Below the pieces are notes generated by a model. The model was not told the DNA's origin. It ran no database searches and saw nothing but the letters and a program-made list of their open reading frames with translations. A DNA stretch of 64,000 bases from Rhizobium sp. BK316. Lineage in GTDB: Bacteria; Pseudomonadota; Alphaproteobacteria; Rhizobiales; Rhizobiaceae. This document shows, in pieces, positions 8,733-17,591 of this stretch. The first letter of the stretch is position 1. Every line of letters starts with the position of its first letter. The position numbers and the translations under genes were made by a program. The stretch lies in the NCBI RefSeq assembly GCF_014193695.1, contig NZ_JACHZR010000006.1, positions 310,001-374,000 on the forward strand, given 5' to 3'.

Positions 8733-9212
8733 TCAGCCGTTGTCTTTCAACAGACGGCTCTTCTGCCTGTTCCAATCGCGCTCCTTCTCGGATTCGCGCT
8801 TGTCATGCAGTTTCTTGCCCTTCGCAAGCGCCAGCTCGAGCTTGGCGCGGCCCTGATCGTTGAAGTAGACCTTCATCGGGATCAGCGTCATGCCTTCGCG
8901 ATTGATGCCTGCACGCAAGCGGTTGATCTCACGCGCGGACAAGAGCAGCTTGCGTCGGCGGCGCGGCTCATGGTTGAAGCGGTTCGCCTGCAGATATTCC
9001 GGCAGATAGGAATTGATCAGCCAGATCTCGCCATCCTCATCGGAGGCGTAGGATTCGGCGATATTGGCCTTGCCTTCGCGCAATGACTTGACCTCGGTGC
9101 CCATCAGCACCAAGCCCGCCTCATAGGTATCGATGATCTCGTAGTTGAAGCGGGCCTTGCGGTTTTCCGCGACGACCTTCTTCACGATACGCTGGCTGCC
9201 TTTGGGGGCCAT
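8733..9212 (-). CDS. smpB: SsrA-binding protein SmpB
   Basis: SmpB carries tmRNA to stalled ribosomes for trans-translation. The 159-residue protein contains NRKARFNYEI, GLVLMGTEVKSLREGKANI, the DGEIWLINSYL core and a basic C-terminal tail ending RDWNRQKSRLLK, which enters the mRNA channel. The ATG at 9210-9212 gives the conserved MAPKGSQ start; 14 further codons upstream are unlikely to be translated. dapA lies upstream on the same strand. Confidence 0.97.
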   Translation of the reverse strand: MAPKGSQRIVKKVVAENRKARFNYEIIDTYEAGLVLMGTEVKSLREGKANIAESYASDEDGEIWLINSYLPEYLQANRFNHEPRRRRKLLLSAREINRLRAGINREGMTLIPMKVYFNDQGRAKLELALAKGKKLHDKRESEKERDWNRQKSRLLKDNG

Positions 9213-9317
9213 GACGATAATTCCATTCCAGAGGCGCGAATGCCGCGCCCTCATTTCCTGTCATCTATGTAAGAGAACGGCTCGATTTTGTGAAGACGGG
9301 CCGGGTTTACGCTTAAC

Positions 9318-9362
9318 GCATGTCGTTTTCGCAAAACCGCTGCACACTTTTGCGCGACATGC
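9318..9362. repeat. Rhizobial intergenic palindrome after dapA
   Basis: The outer arms GCATGTCG and CGACATGC (8 bp, perfect) enclose inner arms CGCAAAA and TTTTGCG, giving one long interrupted hairpin of 45 bp that ends 1 bp from the dapA stop codon. I recall very similar sequences between many genes in Rhizobium genomes. It probably acts as a dapA transcript end or mRNA-stabilising hairpin. Confidence 0.7.
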
Positions 9363-9363
9363 T

Positions 9364-10248
9364 TTAGTTGAGCAGGCCCGCGTGACGCATGGCGGCATCG
9401 ATCGCCGCTTCCGTTGCCGGCTCCAGCGAAGACATCAGCGGCGAGCGGACAGTACGGCCCATGCGGCCGAGCTTCGACAGGCCGTATTTCGCGCCGCAGA
9501 CGCCGGGCTCCATGAAGACCGCCTTGTGCAGCGGCATCAGCCGGTCCTGCAGTTCCAGCGCCTTGGCATAGTTGCCGGCAGCCGTCGCCGCCTGGAACTC
9601 CGCACAGAGGCGCGGCGCGATATTGGCCGTCACCGAAATGCAGCCGACGCCGCCGTGGGCGTTGAAGCCAAGCGCCGTCGCATCCTCGCCGGAAAGCTGC
9701 TGGAACTCCTTGCCGCAGGTGATGCGCTGCTCGGAGACACGCTCGATCTTGCCGGTGGCATCCTTGACGCCGACGATGTTCTTGTGCGCCTTGGCAAGCG
9801 CGCCCATCGTCTCCGGCGTCATGTCGATGACCGAGCGGCCGGGGATATTGTAGATGTAGATCGGCAGGGCAACGGCTTCGGCGATCGCCGAATAGTGAGC
9901 GATCAGGCCCTTCTGCGTCGGTTTGTTGTAATAGGGCGTGACGACGAGGACGGCATCGGCACCGACCTTTTCGGCATGCTGGGCAAGCTCGATCGCTTCG
10001 CGCGTATTGTTCGAGCCGGCGCCGGCCATGACGGGCACGCGTTTGCCCGCAACTTCGATGCAGAGCTCCACCACCCGTTTGTGCTCGGCATGCGACAGCG
10101 TCGGCGACTCACCGGTCGTGCCGACCGGAACGAGGCCGCTGCTGCCCTCCCCGATCTGCCACGTGACGTGAGCGGCGAAGCTGTCTTCGTCGATCAGGCC
10201 AGCATCGGTGAAGGGAGTGACGAGAGCGGGGATGGACCCATTGAACAT
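9364..10248 (-). CDS. dapA: 4-hydroxy-tetrahydrodipicolinate synthase
   Basis: DapA condenses pyruvate with aspartate semialdehyde in lysine and diaminopimelate synthesis. The 294-residue protein has the substrate loop GTTGESPTLS, the catalytic tyrosine region IYNIPGRSVIDM and the Schiff-base lysine in VGVKDATGKIERV. The (beta/alpha)8 family length is normal. It is divergent from the lytic transglycosylase gene, pairing a peptidoglycan precursor gene with a peptidoglycan-remodelling enzyme. Paralogous aldolases exist in rhizobia, but the motif set and smpB neighbour favour the housekeeping enzyme. Confidence 0.93.
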   Translation of the reverse strand: MFNGSIPALVTPFTDAGLIDEDSFAAHVTWQIGEGSSGLVPVGTTGESPTLSHAEHKRVVELCIEVAGKRVPVMAGAGSNNTREAIELAQHAEKVGADAVLVVTPYYNKPTQKGLIAHYSAIAEAVALPIYIYNIPGRSVIDMTPETMGALAKAHKNIVGVKDATGKIERVSEQRITCGKEFQQLSGEDATALGFNAHGGVGCISVTANIAPRLCAEFQAATAAGNYAKALELQDRLMPLHKAVFMEPGVCGAKYGLSKLGRMGRTVRSPLMSSLEPATEAAIDAAMRHAGLLN

Positions 10249-10464
10249 GCAAAGCTCCTCACGGCCGATATCCTTGCTTCAGCCGCATTCCATGAATAAG
10301 AGTTGCGCACCATAGAGCGGCAATATGGCCGCGACAAGCGCGCATAGATCGGTTTAGGGCAAAATCCGATAGCAAATGTGAATGAATTTTACCTGGTTTG
10401 GTAAGGTTTCGTTAATGTGCCTCCCGCCAAATGGAAGGGCGTATTTTCGTTGCGAGTCATCCGG

Positions 10465-12543
10465 ATGAAGAGAACCGTTCTGATCCTGTCCGCCTTCGGT
10501 CTGGTGGCCGCGGCCTGGGGCAGCGCTGCATCGCAGCTGCCCGGCGAAGGCGCTCCCGTACCCGCCGTCAAGCCGCTGGGTTTCGTGCCGGAAACCGCGT
10601 CCTTCCCCGAGGCGATCACGACCGGCGCCATTCCGCGCAATCCGGCGATCGCGCCTGTCAACAGCGACCTGAAGGCGGGGCTCGATGCGCTCTCCAACAA
10701 AGATCCGCAGCAGGCGCTCGCCATCCGCAATACCATGGCGGCGGGAACGCTCGACCGTCATATCCTGACCTGGGCAATCGCCACCTCCGGCCTGAAGGGT
10801 GTTCCCTCCTACGAGATCGCCAGTGCTTCGGACGAGCTGAAGGGCTGGCCGGGTCTCGAACGGCTGCGCGGCAATTCCGAACGCGCGCTCTATGACGAAA
10901 ACCCCGCTCCTGCCGCGGTGTTGAACGCCTTCGGCGATACGGCGCCCGAGACGGCGCAGGGCGCCATGATCCTGTCGCGGGCGCTTGTGGCGACCGGCAA
11001 GTCTGTGCAGGCGGCAAAATATATCGGCAAGACCTGGCGCGGACAGGCGCTCGACAAGGCAACCGAAGACAAGATCCTGGCCGAATTTGCCGGTCTGCTG
11101 ACTCCGGCCGATCATAAGACGCGGATGGATTATCTCATGTATCGCGGACGTGTGGCGCAGGCCAAGCGCTTCGGCGACATGGGTCAGGCGCAGTCGCTCT
11201 ACAAGGCCTGGGCTGCCGTCGACAACAATGCCGGCAATGCCGGCGCGCTTCTGAACGCGGTCGATGCCAAGTGGCGCAGCGATCCGGGTTTTCTCTTCGC
11301 GCGCATCGAATATCTTCGCAAGCAGGACAAGTATCTCGACGCCGCCAAGCTGCTGCAGCAAATACCCCGCGACCGGACCGAACTGATGAACTCGGGCGAA
11401 TGGTGGAACGAGCAGCGGATCGTCAGCCGCGGCCTCGTCGACCAGGGACAGTTCAAGGCCGCCTACCAGATCGTTGCCGCCTCCGTCGCGACGGTGCCGA
11501 CGGATGTCGTCGAGGCGCAATTCCATGCCGGCTGGTATGCGCTGCGCGGTCTGCAGGACCCGACGACGGCCGAGACGCATTTCCGCAAGATCCTGCAGGT
11601 TTCCAACGGCCCGCTCTCCGTTTCGCGCGCCTGGTATTGGCTCGGACGCTCAGCCGAAGCCGGCGGACCGGGCAAGGCCAGCGAATTTTTCGCCAAAGCC
11701 GCGAATTTTCCGGGCACTTTCTACGGCCAGCTTGCCGCGGAAAGGCTGGGACGCAAGACGCTCGATGTCACATATCCGTCGCCGACGGCTTCCGACCGCC
11801 AGAATCTGCAGCAGCGCGAGGCCGTGCAGGCGATCGGGCGGCTGGAATCCGCAGGTCATGGCTGGCGGGCCGCAGCCCTTTATCTGGCACTGGCCGACCA
11901 GCTCCAGAGCCCCGGCGAGCTTGCAATCCTGACTGCCAAGGCCGAGCAGGCGGGCGACCATCATCTTTCACTGCAGATCGGCAAGATCGCCTATGGGCGC
12001 GGCATCGATGTCGCAGCACTTGCCTTCCCGGTCGGCGTCATTCCGGCCAACGCCAATATATCCGGCTCCGGCAAGGCGCTCGCCTATGCAATCGCCCGGC
12101 AGGAAAGCGCCTTCAATCCGGCCGCCGTTTCCGCCGCCAATGCCCGCGGCCTGCTTCAGCTCTTGCCGGGCACGGCCCAAGCCGTCGCCAAGCGACACAA
12201 GATCACCTATTCCAAGGACAAGCTGACGGCCGATGCCGGCTATAATGCGACGCTCGGCGCGCATTACCTCGGCGAGCAGATCGACGCCTTCGGCGGCTCC
12301 TATATCCTCACCTTCATCGCCTATAATGCCGGGCCGAAGCGCGTGCCGGAATGGATCGGCCGCTATGGTGACCCGCGCGGCAAGCCGGTCGACGAGATCG
12401 TCGATTGGATCGAGCGCATCCCCTTTCCCGAAACACGCAATTATGTGCAGCGGGTGATGGAGAACTACGAAGTCTACAAGGCGCGCCTTGGGCAGACACC
12501 TGACATCGAGCGTGACCTCATTGGTGGGCGCGGCGCGACCTGA
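10465..12543 (+). CDS. Soluble lytic murein transglycosylase
   Basis: The enzyme cleaves glycan strands of peptidoglycan to 1,6-anhydro products in the periplasm. The 692-residue precursor begins MKRTVLILSAFGLVAAAWG, a signal peptide, followed by a long helical alpha-superhelix region (about residues 70-510) and a C-terminal SLT domain. The catalytic glutamate is in AIARQESAFNP, followed by ARGLLQLLPGTA and YNAGPKRVPEW. The ATG at 10465 is chosen because it directly precedes the signal sequence; 16 upstream codons are unlikely. Slt70-type domain order. Confidence 0.94.
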   Translation: MKRTVLILSAFGLVAAAWGSAASQLPGEGAPVPAVKPLGFVPETASFPEAITTGAIPRNPAIAPVNSDLKAGLDALSNKDPQQALAIRNTMAAGTLDRHILTWAIATSGLKGVPSYEIASASDELKGWPGLERLRGNSERALYDENPAPAAVLNAFGDTAPETAQGAMILSRALVATGKSVQAAKYIGKTWRGQALDKATEDKILAEFAGLLTPADHKTRMDYLMYRGRVAQAKRFGDMGQAQSLYKAWAAVDNNAGNAGALLNAVDAKWRSDPGFLFARIEYLRKQDKYLDAAKLLQQIPRDRTELMNSGEWWNEQRIVSRGLVDQGQFKAAYQIVAASVATVPTDVVEAQFHAGWYALRGLQDPTTAETHFRKILQVSNGPLSVSRAWYWLGRSAEAGGPGKASEFFAKAANFPGTFYGQLAAERLGRKTLDVTYPSPTASDRQNLQQREAVQAIGRLESAGHGWRAAALYLALADQLQSPGELAILTAKAEQAGDHHLSLQIGKIAYGRGIDVAALAFPVGVIPANANISGSGKALAYAIARQESAFNPAAVSAANARGLLQLLPGTAQAVAKRHKITYSKDKLTADAGYNATLGAHYLGEQIDAFGGSYILTFIAYNAGPKRVPEWIGRYGDPRGKPVDEIVDWIERIPFPETRNYVQRVMENYEVYKARLGQTPDIERDLIGGRGAT

Positions 12544-12605
12544 AGCCGATTGGCAGGCCTGCCGAAAGCACACTAACCTTCTTCCGGCAAGCGGATGGAG
12601 GCGTC

Positions 12606-13499
12606 ATGGCCAACGGGAACATGAAAGATTTTGCTGAACGATTCTATAAGTCGACTGACGGGCTGACGCTCTACGTCCGTGACTACCAACCGGCGACTGG
12701 AGACACCGGTCGATTGCCGGTCATCTGCCTGCCGGGCCTGACCCGCAACTCGCGTGATTTCCACGATCTGGCATTACTGCTTTCGCGAGACGCCACCTCT
12801 CCCCAGCGCGTCATTGCCCTGGATTATCGCGGGCGCGGCATGTCCGAGCGGGATGAGAACAAGGCGAATTACAATCTCGCCGTCGAAGGCGGCGATGTCA
12901 TCGCCGCCTGCGCGGCGTTCGGCATCAACCGCGCCATCTTCATCGGCACATCGCGAGGCGGGCTGATCCTGCATTTGCTGGCGGCAACGCGGCTCGGATT
13001 ACTTGCCGGCGTCATCTTCAACGATATTGGCGCAGTCATCGAACCGGCCGGGCTGATGGCTATCCGGGACTATCTCAATCGCAGCCGCAAACCTCGGACC
13101 TGGAGTGACGCGGTCGATATCCTCAAAGAAAATCTTGCCGCTGCCTTTCCCGCGCTCGGTGCCAACGACTGGTGGGAAATGGCACGGGCTATTTACAGGG
13201 AGACAAATGGCATACCGGTTGCCGACTATGACCCGGCTATTGCCGAACAGTTGAAAACGATTGATTTCAACGGCCCCCTACCCGACCTTTGGCCGCAATT
13301 CGAAGAGCTGCGCTCCACACCGCTATTGGTGATCCGGGGAGAGAATTCCAATCTGCTATCCCTGGAGACGACAGACGAGATGACGAAACGGCATCCTAAT
13401 ATGGTGCAGATCACGGCGAAAGGCCAAGGTCACGCGCCACTTCTGCATTTAGGAGACATTCCGGAGGCGATCAGGACATTTATCGGCAGGCTGAGCTGA
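12606..13499 (+). CDS. Alpha/beta hydrolase
   Basis: The 297-residue protein has the alpha/beta hydrolase fold: LPVICLPGLTRNSRDF (oxyanion region), DYRGRGMSE, the nucleophile elbow GTSRGG with Ser, and a late histidine in GHAPLLH. The substrate cannot be read from sequence. It lies 62 bp downstream of the transglycosylase gene on the same strand and could be cotranscribed. No signal peptide, so cytoplasmic. Esterase or lactonase activity is the broad family expectation. Confidence 0.88.
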   Translation: MANGNMKDFAERFYKSTDGLTLYVRDYQPATGDTGRLPVICLPGLTRNSRDFHDLALLLSRDATSPQRVIALDYRGRGMSERDENKANYNLAVEGGDVIAACAAFGINRAIFIGTSRGGLILHLLAATRLGLLAGVIFNDIGAVIEPAGLMAIRDYLNRSRKPRTWSDAVDILKENLAAAFPALGANDWWEMARAIYRETNGIPVADYDPAIAEQLKTIDFNGPLPDLWPQFEELRSTPLLVIRGENSNLLSLETTDEMTKRHPNMVQITAKGQGHAPLLHLGDIPEAIRTFIGRLS

Positions 13500-13564
13500 G
13501 CTTTCGTGACACCGCCTAGCGCCGACATCAAAACACTACCCGCCACAATGAAGGTGGCAATCAA

Positions 13565-13593
13565 CAAAAAAGCCCGGCTCAAAAGCCGGGCTT
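13565..13593 (-). terminator. Terminator between hydrolase and porin genes
   Basis: A perfect 9-bp stem (AGCCCGGCT / AGCCGGGCT) with a 4-nt loop is followed on the minus strand by a T6 run. It ends transcription of the porin gene and may also serve the convergent hydrolase gene. Confidence 0.88.
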
Positions 13594-13617
13594 CTCTATG
13601 ACCGAAGTCAACTCGAA

Positions 13618-14697
13618 TTAGAACGCACGCTGCAGACGGAAGTAACCGGTGGTTACGTCGTCGCCATCTTCCGGATCCAGGTACTGGACCGAAGCCTTGG
13701 CGTAGAAGTTTTCGACGATCTGGTAATCAACCGTCAGACCAGCCTTCCAGGCATCGCCGAGACCATCCCAGTCTGTCGGAACATTCTTGCTGCCGCCGAA
13801 GTAGTTGCCGTAGTACTGAACGCCAGGGGTGATCTTCAGCTTGTCCGTTGCCTTGATGGCGTATTCGCCAGCAACTGCCCATTCAGCCGTCGAGTAGTAG
13901 GAGTTCGGGCCGCTGGAGTAGACAACAGCGAGGCCGAGCGTGCCCGGGCCGAGTTCAGCCGTACCCATAGCGCGGATTGCGCCGTCTTCGTTGTCGAAGT
14001 CCCAGCCGCCGGTGACCTGGTAGCTGAAGGCGCCAGCCTTACCGCCGATGCCGAAGGCAACGCCGACGTTGTTCGGACCATCGTCCGCAGTGAAGGTGGT
14101 GGTGCCGGCAGCGTTGGTAGCAAAGGTGCCCTGATAGACGCCGTCTTCCAGTTCGTCGACGCTGAGGCCAGCGTAGAAGGAGCCGGTTTCGTACTGATAA
14201 CGGATCGAGTTATGCAGCGTTACGACAGAACCGATATCGTCCGTTTCGCCGGAGAGACCATCGTCCCACCAGGAGTAGAAGAGACCAGCGCGGAAGCCCG
14301 CGACGTCGAGGTAAGCGGAGTCGAGCTTCGTGTTCTGGCTGGACGCGTTGTCTGCGTTGGCCTGGAGAACGATCACGCCGGTGAGCGGGCCGTATTCGGT
14401 GTCGCTCTTGGCCGTGAACTGAACCTGACCGCGGGTTACAGCATCCCAGCTGGAGTCGTTGGTCGTCTTGTCGCCGCCGGCGTTCGGGCCGACGTTAACC
14501 TGGAAACGGATGTAACCGTTGATCTTCAGGCAGGTTTCCGTGCCCGGGATGTAGAAGTAGCCGGTGCCGTAAGCGTCGCAGACGCGAACGTACTCAACCG
14601 GTTCCGGCTCGGCTGCAACGATAGCGTCAGCAGCCTGAGCGCCGGAAACTACTGCCAAAGCGGCAGCAGAGCCAAGAAGAAGGCTCTTGATGTTCAT
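13618..14697 (-). CDS. ropA: Outer-membrane porin, RopA type
   Basis: The 359-residue precursor has a signal peptide (MNIKSLLLGSAAALAVVSGAQA, cleavage near AQA-ADA) and a mature part rich in Gly, Tyr, Asp and alternating beta-strand sequence ending in a terminal aromatic (QRAF), the mark of an outer-membrane beta-barrel. The early EYVRVCDAYGTGYFYIPGTETCLKINGY segment is typical of the rhizobial porin_2 family. A strong ribosome-binding site GGAGG sits 5 bp before the ATG. It is monocistronic, with its own terminator and a 716-bp upstream region. Confidence 0.93.
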   Translation of the reverse strand: MNIKSLLLGSAAALAVVSGAQAADAIVAAEPEPVEYVRVCDAYGTGYFYIPGTETCLKINGYIRFQVNVGPNAGGDKTTNDSSWDAVTRGQVQFTAKSDTEYGPLTGVIVLQANADNASSQNTKLDSAYLDVAGFRAGLFYSWWDDGLSGETDDIGSVVTLHNSIRYQYETGSFYAGLSVDELEDGVYQGTFATNAAGTTTFTADDGPNNVGVAFGIGGKAGAFSYQVTGGWDFDNEDGAIRAMGTAELGPGTLGLAVVYSSGPNSYYSTAEWAVAGEYAIKATDKLKITPGVQYYGNYFGGSKNVPTDWDGLGDAWKAGLTVDYQIVENFYAKASVQYLDPEDGDDVTTGYFRLQRAF

Positions 14698-15413
14698 AAT
14701 GACCTCCAATTCAAGTTTCGATCGGAGGTAGGATCACGTCTGAACGACGTTTCCCTGCCCCACCCCCGGTGTTTGAAGAAGTCGGGCGGTCAGGCCCTTG
14801 CTTCCGAGAGTGAAAATACAAGACGAAAGCTGTCACGCAATCACCAACTTGTGTTCGAGAGGGGTTTACGAAGGCCTTACCGAAACGCTGTTGCTGAAAG
14901 GCCACAAGTTGGGCAACGGGGCCGCCATTTGTTTAAGCTTTGTTAAGAAAGCGCTTATTTTCCCGGTGTTTATTGGGATTTCATAAGACGCAGAGGCATC
15001 CGGTCGTGCCAAATTGGCACCATTTTCCCGCCAGATTCGGCTTTCTGCGCTGACCGGCTAACGACTGACGCGAAGCTTGCCCATGCGAAAATCGAAACCG
15101 ATTTCAGCTTTGGCCGACGAGAGACGATTGATTCCCCTATGCGATTCGCTCGGCGCTCATCGCGATTCCGGAACGCGACATGCGACAGGGAGAATTTCGA
15201 ACAGAGAAAATTGACGGCGGGCACGAGAAGCCGCGCGCGAAAAGACCGCTGACATTAATGAAGGAAAACGGCGGAGACGATATCCGCCAGCCGGATCAGC
15301 ACCACTCCCACTGTGGTCGGCTCACCGACGATTCCAGGCCGCTCGATCGATGAAACCGTTCATCGGAGGTTCATGCCTGGCAGCGCAATCTGAAAACCTG
15401 AGAGGATACGTCG
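14698..15413. other. Long gene-free region upstream of the porin
   Basis: I find no convincing gene in these 716 bp. The part next to ropA (14698-14960) is relatively AT-rich with TTTAAGCTTTGTTAAG near 14933 and should hold the porin promoter and leader. Short frames on both strands lack ribosome-binding sites and family resemblance. A promoter for the small exported protein should lie at the right end. A small RNA cannot be excluded by eye. Confidence 0.4.
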
Positions 15414-15731
15414 ATGAGGAAGCTATTATCAGCACTCGCAGCCGTTGTCCTGGCTGCATCTTTCGCCCCACCGCTAAACGCGGCTCCGATTTTCGTGCCG
15501 AGAGCCGAACAAGTGCAGATCGGCAATGTCGAGCTGGTCAGACACCGGAGCCATCGTCATTGGCGTGCGGATCGCCACTGGAACCACCGGTACGCCTACC
15601 GTTCCTGCGGGTATTATGGCAGGTGCTACAATAGATATCCTCGGTATTACGGCTATCGATATCCCGGGTATTACGGCTATCGGGATTATTACCATCGGCG
15701 GCCAGGAGTGACTTTATATTTTCGCTTCTAG
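15414..15731 (+). CDS. Small exported Tyr/Arg/Gly-rich protein
   Basis: The 105-residue product has a clear signal peptide (MRKLLSALAAVVLAASFAPP, cleavage near NAA-API) and a mature part dominated by Tyr, Arg, His and Gly, with repeated YRYPGYYGYR-type units and a terminal LYFRF. Such short, aromatic and basic exported proteins are common in rhizobia, and none that I know has a defined role. The start is preceded by GAGAGGATACG, a fair ribosome-binding site. The region 15630-15710 is a short imperfect DNA repeat encoding the YYGY units. Confidence 0.75.
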   Translation: MRKLLSALAAVVLAASFAPPLNAAPIFVPRAEQVQIGNVELVRHRSHRHWRADRHWNHRYAYRSCGYYGRCYNRYPRYYGYRYPGYYGYRDYYHRRPGVTLYFRF

Positions 15732-16058
15732 CCGGCGACACTCGCCCGGCCTATCGCAGGGTGCGGCATTCAGCAACCGTCGGCTCCTTCAAGACCGATG
15801 GCGGAATGCTGCCCGGGCATCTGCGCTGGCGCTCTCGGGCAGAACGTCTTCACCAAAGCCACCACAGACGCCTGCCGGCTCACCACCCGGCGGGCATTTT
15901 TACGTCCAAGGACCGATCACGCTTCGAGAGACGTGGAAAATTTACAGCCCAAACGCGGCCCAGCCCGACTGAGGCAAGCGAAAATCGTCTTCCGGCAAAT
16001 ATTATGGCTGAATTGATATACGCGGCCATCTATCTGATTCAATGACAAAAAAGATAGA
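15732..16058. other. Gene-free region before tRNA-Ser
   Basis: No gene is supported in these 327 bp. All three forward frames are open in part (for example about 15765-15960), but none has a good start or a family I recognise, and the open frames probably reflect high GC. A short imperfect inverted repeat (GCCGGCGACACTCGCCCGGC) follows the small exported protein and might terminate it. Confidence 0.35.
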
Positions 16059-16148
16059 TGGCGGAGAAGATGGGATTCGAACCCACGATACCCTCTCGGG
16101 TATACTCCCTTAGCAGGGGAGCGCCTTCGACCACTCGGCCACCTCTCC
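16059..16148 (-). tRNA. tRNA-Ser (anticodon GCU)
   Basis: The minus strand reads GGAGAGGTGGCCGAGTGG at the 5' end, a GCT anticodon (positions 16112-16114), a long variable arm (stem TATACCC / GGGTAT) and the T-loop GGTTCGAATCC, ending in an encoded CCA. The acceptor stem pairs fully with one G-U. The long variable arm and 90-nt length fit serine. It decodes AGC/AGU. Confidence 0.97.
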
Positions 16149-16288
16149 GGTGGGAGCCCTGATATGGGTATTCTCCCGTGCGATCAAGCTCTTTTTGAAG
16201 TTTTCACATGTCCTTTAGATAGGCCACCGATAGAATGATGACAGTTCAAACGTAAAGCGCTTCAGAGGCGCTTGTGCGGGTTGCCCGG

Positions 16289-17506
16289 TCAGGCCAGCAA
16301 TTGCTTCAGATCGGCCGCGGGATCAGCAAGGATCGCCCGATCCGGATTGATCCCCGATTCCAGCATCTTCTTGCCCGTCACATAGGCCTTTGCATCGTTG
16401 ATGGCATCGACGGCAATCAGCCTGCCCTCACGGAAATACCAGACGGAGCTTGCGCCTTCGCGGGCGCCCGGGCGCAGAAGCGTGTCGTCATAGCCCATAT
16501 TGAAGCCGGCGATCTGCAGCTTCACATCATATTGGTCGGACCAGAACCAGGGCTTCGGGTCATAGGGTTCGCTGCCGCCGGCGATAACGGCAGCGGCGGC
16601 ATCTGCCTGATCGACGGCGTTCTGGACGGATTCGAGCCGGATGCGGCCGCCCTGCCACGGCAGGCTCGCGCAATCGCCCGCCGCAAAGATCGACGGATCG
16701 GATGTGCGGGCGAACTCATCGACGATGATTCCATTGCCGACGTCGAGCCCTGCCTCCTTGGCGAGAAGATCGTTCGGCACCACACCGATGCCGACGATGA
16801 CGAAATCCACGTCGATGATGCTGCCATCGGAGAGTTCGGCGCCGGCCACCCGGCCATCCCTACCGATCAGATGCTTCAGACCGGTCTTTTCGCGAATCGT
16901 CACATCATGGCTCTTATGAATCGCGCGCATGATGTCCGCGGTCTCCTTGGCGGCGACGCGCTGCAGGATCCGCTCGGCCATTTCGATGACGGTCACTTCG
17001 AGGCCGAGATGGCGGGCAACGGCTGCAGCCTCCAGGCCGATATAACCGCCGCCGATGATAAGCACACGGCGGCCGGGTCGCATTTCCCCGGCCAGAAGAT
17101 CGGCGTCGCGCTTGTCGCGGGCGACATAGACGCCCTCCAGATCGCCGCCGATCGCGGCAGGCAGGCGGCGAGGCGTCGAGCCCGTCACGATTGCCAGCGT
17201 ACCGTAGTCGATGATGGAACCATCCTGCAGCAGGACCTGCTTGGTCTCGCGGTTGATCTGCTCGGCCCAGGTCGACAGACGGATCTCGACATTATTGTCT
17301 GGGTACCAATGCTCGGGACGGAACAGCAGGCGATCGAAGGCCATCTCACCGAGCAGATATTTCTTCGACAGCGGCGGGCGCTGGTAGGGAAGCACGTCTT
17401 CGGCGCCGATGAGCGTGATCGGACGCTCATCCTTCAATGCACGCAGCTTGGCTGCCAATGCGAAGCCTGCCTGCCCCGCGCCGATGATCACCAGTCTATC
17501 CGTCAC
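16289..17506 (-). CDS. FAD-dependent ferredoxin/rubredoxin reductase-like oxidoreductase
   Basis: The 405-residue flavoprotein has an N-terminal FAD motif (VIIGAGQAGFALAAKLR), the PYQRPPLSKKYL segment of ferredoxin-NAD reductases, a second dinucleotide fold for NADH (LIIGGGYIGLEAAAVAR) and the FAD motif IFAAGDCAS. These enzymes pass electrons from NADH to a ferredoxin, often for a P450 or ring-hydroxylating oxygenase, but no partner gene is nearby. I chose GTG at 17504-17506 with GGGAG upstream; the frame is open to 17563 but that start has a weaker site. Confidence 0.9.
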   Translation of the reverse strand: MTDRLVIIGAGQAGFALAAKLRALKDERPITLIGAEDVLPYQRPPLSKKYLLGEMAFDRLLFRPEHWYPDNNVEIRLSTWAEQINRETKQVLLQDGSIIDYGTLAIVTGSTPRRLPAAIGGDLEGVYVARDKRDADLLAGEMRPGRRVLIIGGGYIGLEAAAVARHLGLEVTVIEMAERILQRVAAKETADIMRAIHKSHDVTIREKTGLKHLIGRDGRVAGAELSDGSIIDVDFVIVGIGVVPNDLLAKEAGLDVGNGIIVDEFARTSDPSIFAAGDCASLPWQGGRIRLESVQNAVDQADAAAAVIAGGSEPYDPKPWFWSDQYDVKLQIAGFNMGYDDTLLRPGAREGASSVWYFREGRLIAVDAINDAKAYVTGKKMLESGINPDRAILADPAADLKQLLA

Positions 17507-17591
17507 GATGTCACTCCCGAATATGCGGCCTTCAACAGGGACAAGGCCTATCCCCTGCCCCAAACGCCGTCAACGGAAGCGAGGTCTAACC

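Noticed and set aside
14970..15224. 84-codon minus-strand frame upstream of the porin
   Set aside because: No ribosome-binding site, no family, and codon use unlike the neighbours.
15765..15960. Possible degenerate gene before tRNA-Ser
   Set aside because: Several overlapping open frames exist, but no start, no repeat of a known family and no consistent frame could be shown.
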